From Lysobacterales bacterium (GTDB lineage: Bacteria > Pseudomonadota > Gammaproteobacteria > Xanthomonadales > Rhodanobacteraceae): a stretch of DNA of 62,195 nucleotides. The notes beneath the pieces are model-generated. The model made no database searches. It had not been told where the DNA came from and was given only the letters and a program-made list of their open reading frames with translations. The position numbers were made by a program, and so were the translations under genes. How positions within the stretch are numbered: the first letter of the stretch is position 1; every line of letters starts with the position of its first letter. Of the stretch, positions 1-9,167 are shown in pieces. The stretch lies in assembly GCA_017302215.1 (NCBI GenBank), contig JAFLDX010000002.1:1-62195 (forward strand), given 5' to 3'.

Positions 1-143
1 GCGCTCGAAGCGGAAGTCCCCCTGCCCGGCAAGCTGCTGCAGGCGGTCGTGCCCATCGTTTGCGATGCCGATTCGGTCGCGTCGCTGGCGCCGCCCCCGA
101 AATCCCGCGCGGTCCCCGCGACGCCGTGCGCAGCGGCCGCCGC

Positions 144-149
144 TACAAT
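144..149 (+). promoter_or_regulatory. Putative -10 box (TACAAT) for the E1 gene
   Basis: TACAAT matches the sigma70 -10 consensus closely and stands 31 bases before the chosen ATG. No convincing -35 box is visible. It supports starting the E1 gene at 181 rather than at 148. Confidence 0.4.
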
Positions 150-180
150 GGCGGCTTCGTCCTCCGGTACCAAGGTCCGC

Positions 181-2484
181 ATGGCTGCCGTTTCGCCCGC
201 ATCGCCCGCACCCGCCATCGCCGCCCGCCACCGCGGCCTCAATCGCGCCGAGATCTGCGACCAGAATCTTGTCGAGTACGTTCAGGCCTGGAATGGCCGG
301 GTCGCGGAGACGCCGCCTGCCGCCGATGCCCCCGTCCTGCCCGGCAGCAGGCTCGATGCCGCCGGCTTCCTCGAGCTGTTCGAGTCGCAGCTGATCTCGC
401 GCCACCTCGATCTGATGGCGCGCGTGCTGCGCGTGAAGAACAAGGTGTTCTACACGATCGGATCGAGCGGTCACGAGGGCAATGCCCTCGTCGCACGCCT
501 GACCCGACACACCGATCCGGCCTTCCTGCACTACCGCTCGGGTGCGTTCATGGCCGAGCGCTTCCGCAAGCTGCCGGGCATGGACCCGGTCATGGACTCG
601 GCGCTGTCGTTCGCGGCGAGCAAGGACGATCCGGCCTCGGGCGGCCGCCACAAGGTCTGGGGTTCCAAGCCGCTGTGGGTGTTGCCGCAGACCTCGACGA
701 TCGCCTCGCACCTGCCGAAGGCGCTCGGCACCGCGCTCGCGATCGAGCAGGCGCGCCGCATCGGCCATGCGCTGCCAGTGCCGGCCGATTCGATCGCGAT
801 CTGCTCGTTCGGCGATGCCTCGTCGAACCACGCGACCGCACAGGCCGCCTTCAATGCGGCGGCCTGGTCGGCCTACCAGAAGCTGCCGACGCCGGTGCTG
901 TTCGTCTGCGAGGACAACGGCATCGGCATCTCGGTGAAGACGCCGGATGGGTGGATCGCACGCAACTTCGCCGGGCGTACCGACCTCGACTACTTCGCCG
1001 CCGACGGCCTCGATCTCGCCAGCGGACATGCAGAGGTCGCGCGCGCCATCGAACATTGCCGAGCGACGCGCCGGCCGACCTTCCTGCACCTGCGCACGAC
1101 GCGCATCATGGGCCATGCCGGCACCGATTTCGAGATCGAGTGGCGCAGCATCGAGGAACTCGTCGCGGTCGAGGCGACCGACCCGCTGTTGAGGTCCGCC
1201 GCGATTGCGCTCGAATCGGGCCTGTTCACGAAGGAAGGCCTGCTCGCGCAGTACGAGGCGATCCGCGCGCGCTGCTTCGCCGCCGCCGAGGAGGCCGACC
1301 GCCGGCCCAAGCTGGTCAGCCTGGCCGAAGTGATCGTGCCGCTCGCGCCGTACACGCCGGACGCGGTCGCCGCCGAGGCCGTTCGCGACGACTACGCGCC
1401 GCGCCGCGCGGCCGTGTTCGGCGGCGAGGACAAGCTGCCCGAGAAGCAGCCGCCACGCCATCTCGCGATCCAGATCAACCAGGCCCTGCACGACCTGTTC
1501 TGCAAGTACCCGCAGGCGCTGCTGTTCGGCGAGGACGTCGCCCAGAAGGGCGGCGTCTACACGGTGACGAAGGGCCTGCACAAGGCCTTCAAGGGCGCGC
1601 GCGTGTTCAACACCCTGCTCGACGAGACGACGATCCTCGGCCTCGCCCAGGGTTACGCCAACATGGGCATGCTGCCGTTCCCGGAGATCCAGTACCTCGC
1701 CTACTTCCACAACGCCTGCGACCAGATCCGCGGCGAGGCCGCCTCGCTGCAGTTCTTCTCGAACGACCAGTACCGCAACCCGATGGTCGTGCGCATCGCC
1801 GGCCTCGGCTACCAGCGCGGCTTCGGCGGCCATTTCCACAACGACAACTCGATCGCCGCGCTGCGCGACATCCCGGGCATCGTGGTCGGCTGCGCGAGCC
1901 GCGGTGACGACGCGGCGGCGATGCTGCGCACGCTGGCAGCGCTGGCGCGCATCAATGGTCGCGTCTGCATCTTCCTCGAGCCGATCGCGCTGTACATGAC
2001 CAAGGACCTGCACGCCCCCGGCGACGGCGCCTGGCAGTTCGCCTATCCGCCACCGGACCAGGCGATGACGCTCGGCGAGGGCCGCGTGTACGCACCCGAT
2101 GCGAAGGACCTCGTCATCTTCACCTACGGCAACGGCGTGCCGATGAGCCTGCGCGCGGCGCGGACGCTCGAGGCCGACGGGCATGCGGTGCGCGTGGTCG
2201 ACCTGCGCTGGCTCGTCCCGCTCGATGCCGGCTTCATCGCCGCGCAGGCCCGCACCGCGCGCTGCATCGTCGTCGTCGACGAGGGCCGGCGCTCGGCAGG
2301 TGTAGGCGAAGGCGTGGTCACCGCGATCGTCGAGGCCGGGTGCGGCGCGACGCCGCTCGCGCGCGTGGTCGGTGCCGACACCTACACGCCGTTGGCCGGC
2401 GCGGCATTCGCCGTGCTGCCGGGCGACGACGACATCGTCGCCACGGCGCGCGGACTGCTCGCGCCGGTGGAGGGCAGGGGGTGA
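181..2484 (+). CDS. Fused 2-oxoacid dehydrogenase E1 (alpha+beta)
   Basis: This is a thiamine-diphosphate E1 component with the alpha-type half first and the beta-type half second in one 767-residue chain. E1 decarboxylates a 2-oxoacid and passes the acyl group to a lipoyl E2. The alpha half has a diphosphate-binding GDASSNHA segment followed by CEDNGIGIS. The beta half begins near residue 425 (LAIQINQALHDLF) and has the transketolase-like FGEDVAQKGGVY and the conserved LDETTILGLAQGYA. E1 alpha and beta are usually separate proteins, so the fusion is notable. The substrate is not readable from sequence; branched-chain 2-oxoacids or pyruvate are both possible, and no E2 or E3 gene is adjacent. 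The ATG at 181 is preferred because the upstream ATG at 148 lies inside a TACAAT -10-like box at 144-149. The frame stays open to position 1, so an N-terminal extension is not excluded. Confidence 0.85.
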   Translation: MAAVSPASPAPAIAARHRGLNRAEICDQNLVEYVQAWNGRVAETPPAADAPVLPGSRLDAAGFLELFESQLISRHLDLMARVLRVKNKVFYTIGSSGHEGNALVARLTRHTDPAFLHYRSGAFMAERFRKLPGMDPVMDSALSFAASKDDPASGGRHKVWGSKPLWVLPQTSTIASHLPKALGTALAIEQARRIGHALPVPADSIAICSFGDASSNHATAQAAFNAAAWSAYQKLPTPVLFVCEDNGIGISVKTPDGWIARNFAGRTDLDYFAADGLDLASGHAEVARAIEHCRATRRPTFLHLRTTRIMGHAGTDFEIEWRSIEELVAVEATDPLLRSAAIALESGLFTKEGLLAQYEAIRARCFAAAEEADRRPKLVSLAEVIVPLAPYTPDAVAAEAVRDDYAPRRAAVFGGEDKLPEKQPPRHLAIQINQALHDLFCKYPQALLFGEDVAQKGGVYTVTKGLHKAFKGARVFNTLLDETTILGLAQGYANMGMLPFPEIQYLAYFHNACDQIRGEAASLQFFSNDQYRNPMVVRIAGLGYQRGFGGHFHNDNSIAALRDIPGIVVGCASRGDDAAAMLRTLAALARINGRVCIFLEPIALYMTKDLHAPGDGAWQFAYPPPDQAMTLGEGRVYAPDAKDLVIFTYGNGVPMSLRAARTLEADGHAVRVVDLRWLVPLDAGFIAAQARTARCIVVVDEGRRSAGVGEGVVTAIVEAGCGATPLARVVGADTYTPLAGAAFAVLPGDDDIVATARGLLAPVEGRG

Positions 2485-2490
2485 ATCCCC

Positions 2491-2496
2491 TATCAT
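2491..2496 (+). promoter_or_regulatory. Putative -10 box (TATCAT), leaderless start
   Basis: TATCAT lies immediately behind the stop of the E1 gene and ends 7 bases before ATG 2504. Transcription would begin at about the start codon, giving a leaderless mRNA. It overlaps the alternative ATG at 2495. No clear -35 hexamer is seen. Confidence 0.35.
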
Positions 2497-2503
2497 GCCG
2501 CCG

Positions 2504-3397
2504 ATGAGCGTTCCGCAATCCCTGACGATCCTGTTCGCGGACGTGTCCGGCAGCACGAAGCTGTTCGAGACTCGCGGCGACGTGAGGGCGCGCGCGATCA
2601 TCGCGACCGTGCTGAAGGCGCTTGCCGATGTGGCCCAGCGCCACGGCGGCAGCCTGGTCAAGACGATCGGCGACGAAGTGATGTGCACGTTCCCGGGCGC
2701 CCTGCAGGGCCTGCTCGCCGCGACCGACATGCAGCGCCGCATCAAGGGCGAGGCCGACTTCGTGGTCGAGAACATCGGCATCCGCATCGGGCTGCACCAT
2801 GGCGAAGCCCTGGTCGAGGACAACGACGTGTTCGGCGATGCGGTCAACGTGGCCGCGCGCATGGCGGCGCTGGCCAAGCGCGACCAGATCGTCGCCACCG
2901 CCAGCACTGCGCTCGGCATCACCAATGCGGCGGGACTGCGCGTGCGCTCGATCGGCACGGCGCGCGTCGCCGGCAAGCTCATGCCGATCGAGATCGTCGA
3001 CGTGATGTGGCAGGAAGACGTGTCTCACGTGACGACCGTGCAGCGCGTCGTGCAGTTCGCCAACGCGCCGGCCGAGCGCATGCGCCTCGTCCTGCGCCAT
3101 CGCGACCGCGAGTTCAGCATCGACGAACTGGCCGATCCGTTCACGCTTGGCCGCGAGGTCGGACACAGCCTGACGATCGACGCCGACTGGGTCTCGCGCG
3201 ACCATGCGATGATCGAATGGAAGCGCGGTCATTTCGTGCTGACCGATCGCTCCACCAACGGCACCTGGGTCAAGATCGGAGCCGAGGAACTGATCGTCCA
3301 TCGCGACGTGTTCCATCTGCGCCGCACCGGTTCGATCAGCCTCGGCCAGGCTTCGGCGACCGGCAGCATGAACCTCGTCCTGTTCGAGTGCCGCTGA
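2504..3397 (+). CDS. Class III adenylate cyclase with C-terminal FHA domain
   Basis: Predicted soluble cyclase making cAMP, joined to a phosphothreonine-binding FHA domain (297 residues). The cyclase domain covers about residues 5-165. Both metal aspartates are present (D13 in FADVSGST, D57 in IGDE), as are the adenine-specifying K53 and D112 and the transition-state N115 and R119 (DAVNVAARM), so it should be active. The FHA domain covers about 190-295, with GRE at 217, SRDHA at 231 and TNGTW at 251, all typical phosphopeptide-binding positions. It opens a signalling cluster with a histidine kinase 34 bases downstream. Start choice: ATG 2504 is 7 bases after a TATCAT -10-like box. An alternative ATG at 2495, behind the G-rich AGGGCAGGGGG, would add three residues. 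Confidence 0.85.
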   Translation: MSVPQSLTILFADVSGSTKLFETRGDVRARAIIATVLKALADVAQRHGGSLVKTIGDEVMCTFPGALQGLLAATDMQRRIKGEADFVVENIGIRIGLHHGEALVEDNDVFGDAVNVAARMAALAKRDQIVATASTALGITNAAGLRVRSIGTARVAGKLMPIEIVDVMWQEDVSHVTTVQRVVQFANAPAERMRLVLRHRDREFSIDELADPFTLGREVGHSLTIDADWVSRDHAMIEWKRGHFVLTDRSTNGTWVKIGAEELIVHRDVFHLRRTGSISLGQASATGSMNLVLFECR

Positions 3398-3431
3398 CAG
3401 CGCACGCGTCCGCCTCGATCGCTGACGGCGC

Positions 3432-4640
3432 ATGAGCGCAGCCGACGACTCCTCGCCGTGGTACCAGCCCGCGCGGCTCGCGCGCCTGTACTCCGCGACG
3501 CCGTTGATGACGGCCTTCCTCGATGCCGACCAGCGCGTGCGCATGGCGAGCAGTGCGTGGTGCGCCTGGTACGGCATCGATCCGGCCAAGGTCGAAGGGC
3601 AGGCTTACGAAAGCGTGGTCGGCGCCGCGCGCCACGCGCGTCATCGCCTGCACCTCGAACTCGCCCGGCGCGGCACGGCGACGGTGTTCGAGGACGAGCG
3701 GGTCGACGCGCTCGGCACGTCGCGCTGGTGCCACGTGCATCTCGCGCCGGACGTCGGCGAGAGCGGTGACCGCGGCGTGCTCTTGGTCCAGTTCGACATC
3801 ACTGCCGAGCGGGCGCGCGACGAGGTCATCGCGCGTCAGCGCGAGCAGTTGCACGCGGGATTGAGCGACCGCAGGCGCAGCGATGCCGTGCACGCCGAAC
3901 TCGAGAAGACACGCACGCTGCTCGACTGGCGCACGGCCATGCTGACCGAACGCAACGAGATGCTGCACCTGCTCTCGCACGAGATCCGCCAGCCGCTCAG
4001 CAATGCATCGGCCGCGCTGCAGGCGACGACGCGCACGGTCGGAAGCCTGCAGCTGGCCGAGGCGACGCCGGCCCTGCTCGCCCTGGCCCGCGCCGAGACC
4101 GTGCTGGCCCAGGTCATCGGCACGCTCGACAATACGCTCGCGGCAGGAACGATACTCGCCATCGGCGAGGATCCGGCCCACCTCTCCGACAACGACCTGC
4201 CGACCCTGATCCAGCTCGTCCTCGGCGACATCGCCGCCGATGCGCGCGCGAGGATCAGGCTGGAGTGGCGGACCGGTACACGCACCGTGCGCCTGCATCC
4301 GACCCTGATGCGGCTGACCTTGCGCAACCTGCTCAACAACGCGCTGGCCTACTCGCCCGATCGAGGCCAGGTGCTCGTGCGCATCACCGAATCGGACGAG
4401 CCGCTCGCGCTCGTCATCGACGTCTGCGACGAGGGCACGGGCATCCCGGCCGAGCTGCGCCCCCGCCTGTTCGAGAAGGGCGCGCGCGGCGCGAACTCGC
4501 GGTTGCGTCCGGGTGCCGGCCTCGGCCTCTACATCGTGCGTTCGGTGATGAACATCCATCGCGGTCGGGTCGACGCGCTGGCCAACAGTCCGTCGGGTAC
4601 GATCATGCGCCTGACCCTGCCGCAAGGCATCGGCGACTGA
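3432..4640 (+). CDS. PAS-domain sensor histidine kinase
   Basis: A cytoplasmic two-component sensor of 402 residues with no membrane segment. A PAS-like sensory domain occupies about residues 15-125, followed by a helical linker. The phosphoacceptor is H183 in LLSHEIRQPLS. The ATPase domain has the N box (LRNLLNNALAYSP, residues 297-309), the G1 box DEGTGIP and the G2 box GAGLGLYIV. All catalytic elements are intact. The response regulator starts 21 bases downstream and is the obvious partner. The input signal is unknown; the preceding cyclase-FHA gene suggests a shared signalling module. Confidence 0.88.
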   Translation: MSAADDSSPWYQPARLARLYSATPLMTAFLDADQRVRMASSAWCAWYGIDPAKVEGQAYESVVGAARHARHRLHLELARRGTATVFEDERVDALGTSRWCHVHLAPDVGESGDRGVLLVQFDITAERARDEVIARQREQLHAGLSDRRRSDAVHAELEKTRTLLDWRTAMLTERNEMLHLLSHEIRQPLSNASAALQATTRTVGSLQLAEATPALLALARAETVLAQVIGTLDNTLAAGTILAIGEDPAHLSDNDLPTLIQLVLGDIAADARARIRLEWRTGTRTVRLHPTLMRLTLRNLLNNALAYSPDRGQVLVRITESDEPLALVIDVCDEGTGIPAELRPRLFEKGARGANSRLRPGAGLGLYIVRSVMNIHRGRVDALANSPSGTIMRLTLPQGIGD

Positions 4641-4661
4641 GCCGCGGCCGGAACCGAGTGC

Positions 4662-5348
4662 ATGCTGCCGAAAACCCTGACCCTGGTGGACGACGACCTC
4701 GACTATGCCGGCTTCCTCGCCGCGCATCTCGAGGAGCGCGGCGTGACGGTGAGCCGGTTCGCCGACAGCAGCGACCTGCTCGCCGACGCGTCCGCCTACC
4801 AGGCGGAGTTCTACATCGTCGACCTGATGCTGCCGGGTGTCGACGGCGTCGAATTGATCCGTATCCTGCGCCGGCGCTCCGATGCCGGCGTGCTGGTGGT
4901 TTCGGGCAGGCTCGGGCCGGGCGTGTTCGCCGATGTCGTCAACGCCGGCGCCGACATGTACCTCGTCAAGCCGGTCACGTTCGAGCAGGTCGAGCTGGCC
5001 GTGCGCGCGGTGCACCGACGCATCATGACGACGGCCAAGACGGTCACGGCGTGGAAGCTCGACGTGACGCGCAGCCTGCTGACCACGCCCGACGGGCAGG
5101 GTGTCGAGCTGTCCGCCACCGACCTCGCCCTGATGGAATGCTTTCTCGAAGCCGCGGGCGGCATCGTCGCGCGCGAGGAGCTGATGCGACGCCTCGGTCT
5201 CGATGCGGCGGCCGAGGGCGGCAATGCCCTGCATGCGACGATCTATCGCCTGCGCCGACGGATCGAACGCGTGACGCCGCTCGCCGTCCCGCTGCAGTCG
5301 CAGCAGCGGGTCGGCTACCTGTTCCGGGCGCCCCTCGTGCGCGGCTGA
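4662..5348 (+). CDS. OmpR-family response regulator
   Basis: A DNA-binding response regulator of 228 residues and probable partner of the kinase directly upstream. The receiver domain (residues 1-120) has the acidic cluster D10-D12, the phosphoacceptor D54 in YIVDLMLPG, the switch serine in VLVVSGR and K103 in LVKPVTF. The C-terminal winged helix (about 128-222) has a recognition-helix segment GGNALHATIYRLRRRIE and ends in the usual VGYLF hairpin. Target genes are unknown. The Roadblock gene converges on it with only 13 bases between the two stops. Confidence 0.88.
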   Translation: MLPKTLTLVDDDLDYAGFLAAHLEERGVTVSRFADSSDLLADASAYQAEFYIVDLMLPGVDGVELIRILRRRSDAGVLVVSGRLGPGVFADVVNAGADMYLVKPVTFEQVELAVRAVHRRIMTTAKTVTAWKLDVTRSLLTTPDGQGVELSATDLALMECFLEAAGGIVAREELMRRLGLDAAAEGGNALHATIYRLRRRIERVTPLAVPLQSQQRVGYLFRAPLVRG

Positions 5349-5361
5349 GGGGCGCGCGAAC

Positions 5362-5721
5362 TCACATCACGAGGGCCTGCTCGGCATCCTGCACCTTGCG
5401 GCGCGCCAGGGCGAGGTTGGCGCGCGCCTTGTCGAGCACGAAGTAGATGAAGAGGCCCGGCCGGGAGGCCGACGGGCGCAGGATGTGGTACTGCTTGCCG
5501 AGCGTGATGAGGATGTCGTCGATCGCATCCTTGAGACCGAGCTGCTGCATGGCCTTCATCTTGGCGCGCATCACTTCCGTGTTGCCCGCCGCGGCGAGCT
5601 CCATGTCGACGCCGTGCCCGGCGGAGCCGAGCAGCATGCCGCTTTCATAGTCGACGAGGGCGGCGCAGATCGCGCCTTCGTGGGTGGCGAGTTCGTTCAG
5701 TGTTTCGTTGATGGTGGCCAT
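5362..5721 (-). CDS. Roadblock/LC7 domain protein
   Basis: A 119-residue single-domain protein resembling Roadblock/LC7 (MglB-like) proteins. It begins MATINETLNELATHEG, followed by the strand-turn pattern ALVDYESGMLLGSAG, and has the second conserved strand region LITLGKQYHILRP with FIYFVLDKARANLALAR near the end. Such proteins usually dimerise and act as GTPase-activating or scaffolding partners of small GTPases of the MglA type. No MglA-like GTPase is found in the window. It is convergent with the response-regulator gene, so any functional link to that cluster rests on proximity alone. Confidence 0.7.
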   Translation of the reverse strand: MATINETLNELATHEGAICAALVDYESGMLLGSAGHGVDMELAAAGNTEVMRAKMKAMQQLGLKDAIDDILITLGKQYHILRPSASRPGLFIYFVLDKARANLALARRKVQDAEQALVM

Positions 5722-5958
5722 TTTCGCGGGATTTCCGATGCGGGAGTTGCCGCGGCGCCCCTGTGCGTCGCGCGGGCCGTTACCCGTACGTGAGCGGGAT
5801 CGGCAAAAGTGATCGTACCCAATCAGAACTGATCACTGCGAGTCAGCTCACGTTCCGTAACAAGGGGATGTGATCGCGTTCACGTTTTTCGCGCGCGATC
5901 GCGCACGCCGCGACGGTCGCGGCGACGTGGAGCGGGCGCGTGCGGAACGCAATCGACC

Positions 5959-7362
5959 TCAAGCCACCTCGAAGCCGCCGGCGAAGATGCGGTCGAACGA
6001 AGCCGAGTAGTCGGGGGGCAGGTCGCTGCCCTGGAAGATGCCGAGCGGCGTGTAGCCCGCATACCCCGGAAAGATGTAGCCGAGGCGGTTGTTCGCGGCG
6101 CGCCGGATCAGCGCTTCGGAGAGCACCTGGCGGAAGTCGACGGTGACGCGCACGTCCTCGCCCTCGAACAGGGCCTCGCCGGCGAGGCCGGCGAACGCCT
6201 GGCGACCATAGACCTGGCCGCCGTTCACCGAACCGCCGAGCACCATCATCATGTTGCCGTAGCCGTGATCGGTGCCGCCGCTGCCGTTCATGCGCAGGCG
6301 TCGCCCGAACTCGCTCATGACGATGATGTTCGTGCGCTGGGCGAAGTTGGCCGCACCGCTTCCGGCGAGATCCTGATAGAACGCACCAAGCCCGTTCGAC
6401 AGCGATTCGACGAGGTTGCCGTACGGATCGTAGCTGCTGGTCGGCACGCCCTGGCCGTTGTGCGTGTCCCAGCTGCCGATGTCGAGCGCGGCGACGCGCA
6501 GGCCGAGGTCGGCCTTGAGCAGCTGCGCGATCATCCTGAGCTGGTTGCCGAAGTTGTCGGTCGGATAGACCGCGCCGTTCGCCGGCGCATAGCCATCGAA
6601 ACTCATCGGCCTGACCACCGAGAGCGCGTCGAGCGTCTGCCGTCCGGCCGCCTCGAGCGCCGAGTTGCCGGCCCACAGCTCGGGCATGCGCTCGCATTGG
6701 CCGAGGAAACCCGCCGGCGCGCCGCCGCTGTAGCGGTCGCGGTGGTTCCAGTTCCATGCCGACCAGTCGAGCCTGAAGTCGCCACCGCTGCCCATCGTCA
6801 CCGATTCGGTGCTCGCGATCAGGCTGCTCGCCGTGATGCTGCCGGCCGACAGCGCGGGCAGGGTCACGCTCGCAGGCAGGCTGGCGCTGGCCAGATGACG
6901 GGTCAGCCAGCCGCTGCTGATGCCGGTCGAGCCGGGCGTGCCGTACTCCATGGTCTGCTGCGCATCGAAATGGCTGCGCGTGACCGGGCTCGGCATGCCG
7001 GCGCCGATCACGACGGCGAGCTTGCCGGACTGGTACAGCGTATTGAGGCGCGCGGCGCGCGGATGCAGGCCCCAGGTCGCGTTCGCGCTCGCCGAATTGG
7101 CCAGTGCGAGCGCCGCGCCGGTGCCGCTGACCGGGATGCGCAGGGTCGGTCGCGCCGCCTCGTAGTGGCTGCGGTCGTTGCCGCTGATCGGCGGGATCAT
7201 GCTGAGGCCGTCGCAGCCACCGCGCAGGAACACGACGATCAGCGTGTCGTAGGCGTTGGCGGCGGATTCGGCGAACGCGAGCCGTGCGCCGGGCACGAGG
7301 CCCGCGGTCAGTGCGCCGGTGGCACAGGTCTTGAGGAAGTCGCGGCGATCGAAGGCGTTCAT
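5959..7362 (-). CDS. DUF1501 protein with Tat signal
   Basis: A 467-residue member of the DUF1501 family, which has a sulfatase/alkaline-phosphatase-like fold. The N terminus FDRRDFLKTCATGALTAGL is a clear twin-arginine signal ending near ARLAFAES, so export is in the folded state. Family motifs seen include VVFLRGGCDGLSMIPP, GWLTRHL, the DIGSWDTHNGQG segment and MSEFGRRLRMNGSGGTDHGYGN. The gene follows the DUF1800 gene by 5 bases, the standard arrangement for this pair. The biochemical role is not established. The same bases can be read open for 1,113 codons, but the part upstream of ATG 7362 is the wrong frame of the DUF1800 gene. Confidence 0.88.
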   Translation of the reverse strand: MNAFDRRDFLKTCATGALTAGLVPGARLAFAESAANAYDTLIVVFLRGGCDGLSMIPPISGNDRSHYEAARPTLRIPVSGTGAALALANSASANATWGLHPRAARLNTLYQSGKLAVVIGAGMPSPVTRSHFDAQQTMEYGTPGSTGISSGWLTRHLASASLPASVTLPALSAGSITASSLIASTESVTMGSGGDFRLDWSAWNWNHRDRYSGGAPAGFLGQCERMPELWAGNSALEAAGRQTLDALSVVRPMSFDGYAPANGAVYPTDNFGNQLRMIAQLLKADLGLRVAALDIGSWDTHNGQGVPTSSYDPYGNLVESLSNGLGAFYQDLAGSGAANFAQRTNIIVMSEFGRRLRMNGSGGTDHGYGNMMMVLGGSVNGGQVYGRQAFAGLAGEALFEGEDVRVTVDFRQVLSEALIRRAANNRLGYIFPGYAGYTPLGIFQGSDLPPDYSASFDRIFAGGFEVA

Positions 7363-7367
7363 GGCGG

Positions 7368-9167
7368 TCACCGGCGGAAGTTGTCGGACGACATGAGGAT
7401 CATGCCGACCGCGCTGCGCAGGCGTTGCTGCGTGTAATGGAGCTTGAGGTTGTTCGCGTTCCACGTGTCGGTGCCGAGCTCGAGCGCCTCGCCGGCAGCC
7501 GCGTTCTGCTGCAGGAAGTTCGTCACGACGCCATAGGTCGGTTCGGGTCGGTGCCCGAGCAGGCGATCGCACCAGTAGCCGATGATCGCGCCTGCGGTTC
7601 GCGCGGCGACCGTCGGGAACGCCGCGGTGGTCTGGCCCAGGATGTCGTTGACGAACGCGCCGTTGTTGTTGTCGACGCGCATCTCGGGCAACCACGACAG
7701 GATCTTGAGCGTCATCGCGAGCGACCCGGTGCTCGCCCAGGCGGTCTGCCGATCCGGGTAGCCGTTCGGTGGCCCCCAGTTGAACGAGCGGTGCCCGCAC
7801 AGCTGCAGCTGATAGACGAAGCGCTCGGTCATGGTCCACGCATTCGTGTTGTCCGGGCGCGGGCTGAAATTGCCGCCGAGGCCGCGCAGGCTGCCGACCG
7901 TCATCTCGAACGGGCGGCGCATGCCGCTGCCCCAGGCATTCTTGAACTCGGTGCTGGTCAGGATCGTGCGCAGCATGCGCGCGATCTGGTCGGGCGCGGC
8001 GAGGTTGTTGGCGAAATCGAGCGTGACGGCGCTGACGAGCGCCTCGGACGGCGCATCGCCGACGAAGCGCCGGCACATCTTGGTCGCGATGAACTTCGCC
8101 GTGCCGGGATGGGCGACGAGGCGATCGAACACGTCGCGACCGTCCTGCATCGCCGGCTGGTTGTTCGGCGGAATGTACATGCCAAGGAAGATCTTGTTGC
8201 GCCGGTCGTGCCAGTCGGCGCGGTAGGTGAACGCACCGTCGTTCTCGGTAGGGTACTGCCAGTAGCCGTTGCGGATCGTCCAGCCGGTCAGGGCCGCGGC
8301 GGCCTCGTAGACGTCGTTGTCGACGTAGCCGGCCGGCACGCTGCCCGGGCAGTGGATGTTCGTGGCCAGGCACGGCACCTGGAACGGGTCGCCGGGGCCG
8401 AAGTAGTTGGCGACACCGAGCGTGTGCAGTTCGATCAGTTCGCGCGCGTAGTTCTCGTTGAAATCGGCGCCGCGGCTGGCGTAGTTGTCGAGGTAGAGCT
8501 GCATCGCGGTCGAGGTGGCGACCTGTTCGAGCAGCGTGCGGAAGTTGCCGAACGCGTTCGGACGGATCACGTCGCGGTCGTAATGCGCGAAGATCGGCGC
8601 GATGTCGTAGTCGAAGCCGAACACGCTGAAGTGGTCGTGCCAGAAGTTGACCATGCGCTCGAACAGCTGGCGCTTGCTGTAGACGGCGCGGATCAGCGTT
8701 GCGCACTCGGTCTCGTAGGCCGGCAGCATGCGCGTGAAGTACGGCGGGTCGGCCACGACGTGATCGGCCCAGAGTTGCTGCAGGGTCTTGCCGAGCGTGC
8801 CGAACGCACCGGCGGCGAGGCGGGCCGTGCAGTCGGCATCGGCGATCGACGCCGGATTGAGCTGCTGGTCGAGCCAGGCCTGCCACTTCGCGTCCATCGT
8901 CGCGCCGGGCAGGCCGAGGAACTCGGCATCGAGTGGCGTGTTGAATCCGAAGGTGGCCTTGCCGAGCCAGCGCACACGATCGGGCGGATTCGCGAAGTCG
9001 GCCCCGGGCACCGCATCGGGGTCGTTCGCCGCCGCGGCGATCGGATCCTTGCCGGGCCGGTGCATCGCGACATCGTCGCCGGCATCGAGGCCGATGGCGG
9101 CGCGCAGCAGGGTGAACAGCGAGCGTCGGCCTTCCAGCACGGGCGACGTGGCGAGGGCATTCGTCAT
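7368..9167 (-). CDS. DUF1800 family protein
   Basis: A 599-residue DUF1800 protein, recognisable from VRWLGKATFGFNTPL near residue 65, the MVNFWHDHFSVFGFD segment, NYARELIELHTLGV and a late region around KILSWLPEMRVDNNNG. It is the first gene of a two-gene operon with the Tat-exported DUF1501 protein. No N-terminal signal peptide is visible in its first 60 residues, whereas its partner has one, which suggests co-export of a preassembled complex (inference). The enzymatic role of the family is unknown. ATG 9167 is the first plausible start. Confidence 0.85.
   Translation of the reverse strand: MTNALATSPVLEGRRSLFTLLRAAIGLDAGDDVAMHRPGKDPIAAAANDPDAVPGADFANPPDRVRWLGKATFGFNTPLDAEFLGLPGATMDAKWQAWLDQQLNPASIADADCTARLAAGAFGTLGKTLQQLWADHVVADPPYFTRMLPAYETECATLIRAVYSKRQLFERMVNFWHDHFSVFGFDYDIAPIFAHYDRDVIRPNAFGNFRTLLEQVATSTAMQLYLDNYASRGADFNENYARELIELHTLGVANYFGPGDPFQVPCLATNIHCPGSVPAGYVDNDVYEAAAALTGWTIRNGYWQYPTENDGAFTYRADWHDRRNKIFLGMYIPPNNQPAMQDGRDVFDRLVAHPGTAKFIATKMCRRFVGDAPSEALVSAVTLDFANNLAAPDQIARMLRTILTSTEFKNAWGSGMRRPFEMTVGSLRGLGGNFSPRPDNTNAWTMTERFVYQLQLCGHRSFNWGPPNGYPDRQTAWASTGSLAMTLKILSWLPEMRVDNNNGAFVNDILGQTTAAFPTVAARTAGAIIGYWCDRLLGHRPEPTYGVVTNFLQQNAAAGEALELGTDTWNANNLKLHYTQQRLRSAVGMILMSSDNFRR

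Noticed and set aside
1-140. Possible end of an upstream gene or N-terminal extension of the E1 gene
   Set aside because: The frame is open to position 1, but the peptide is Pro/Ala-rich without E1 similarity. No other frame here gives a recognisable protein, so no feature is called.
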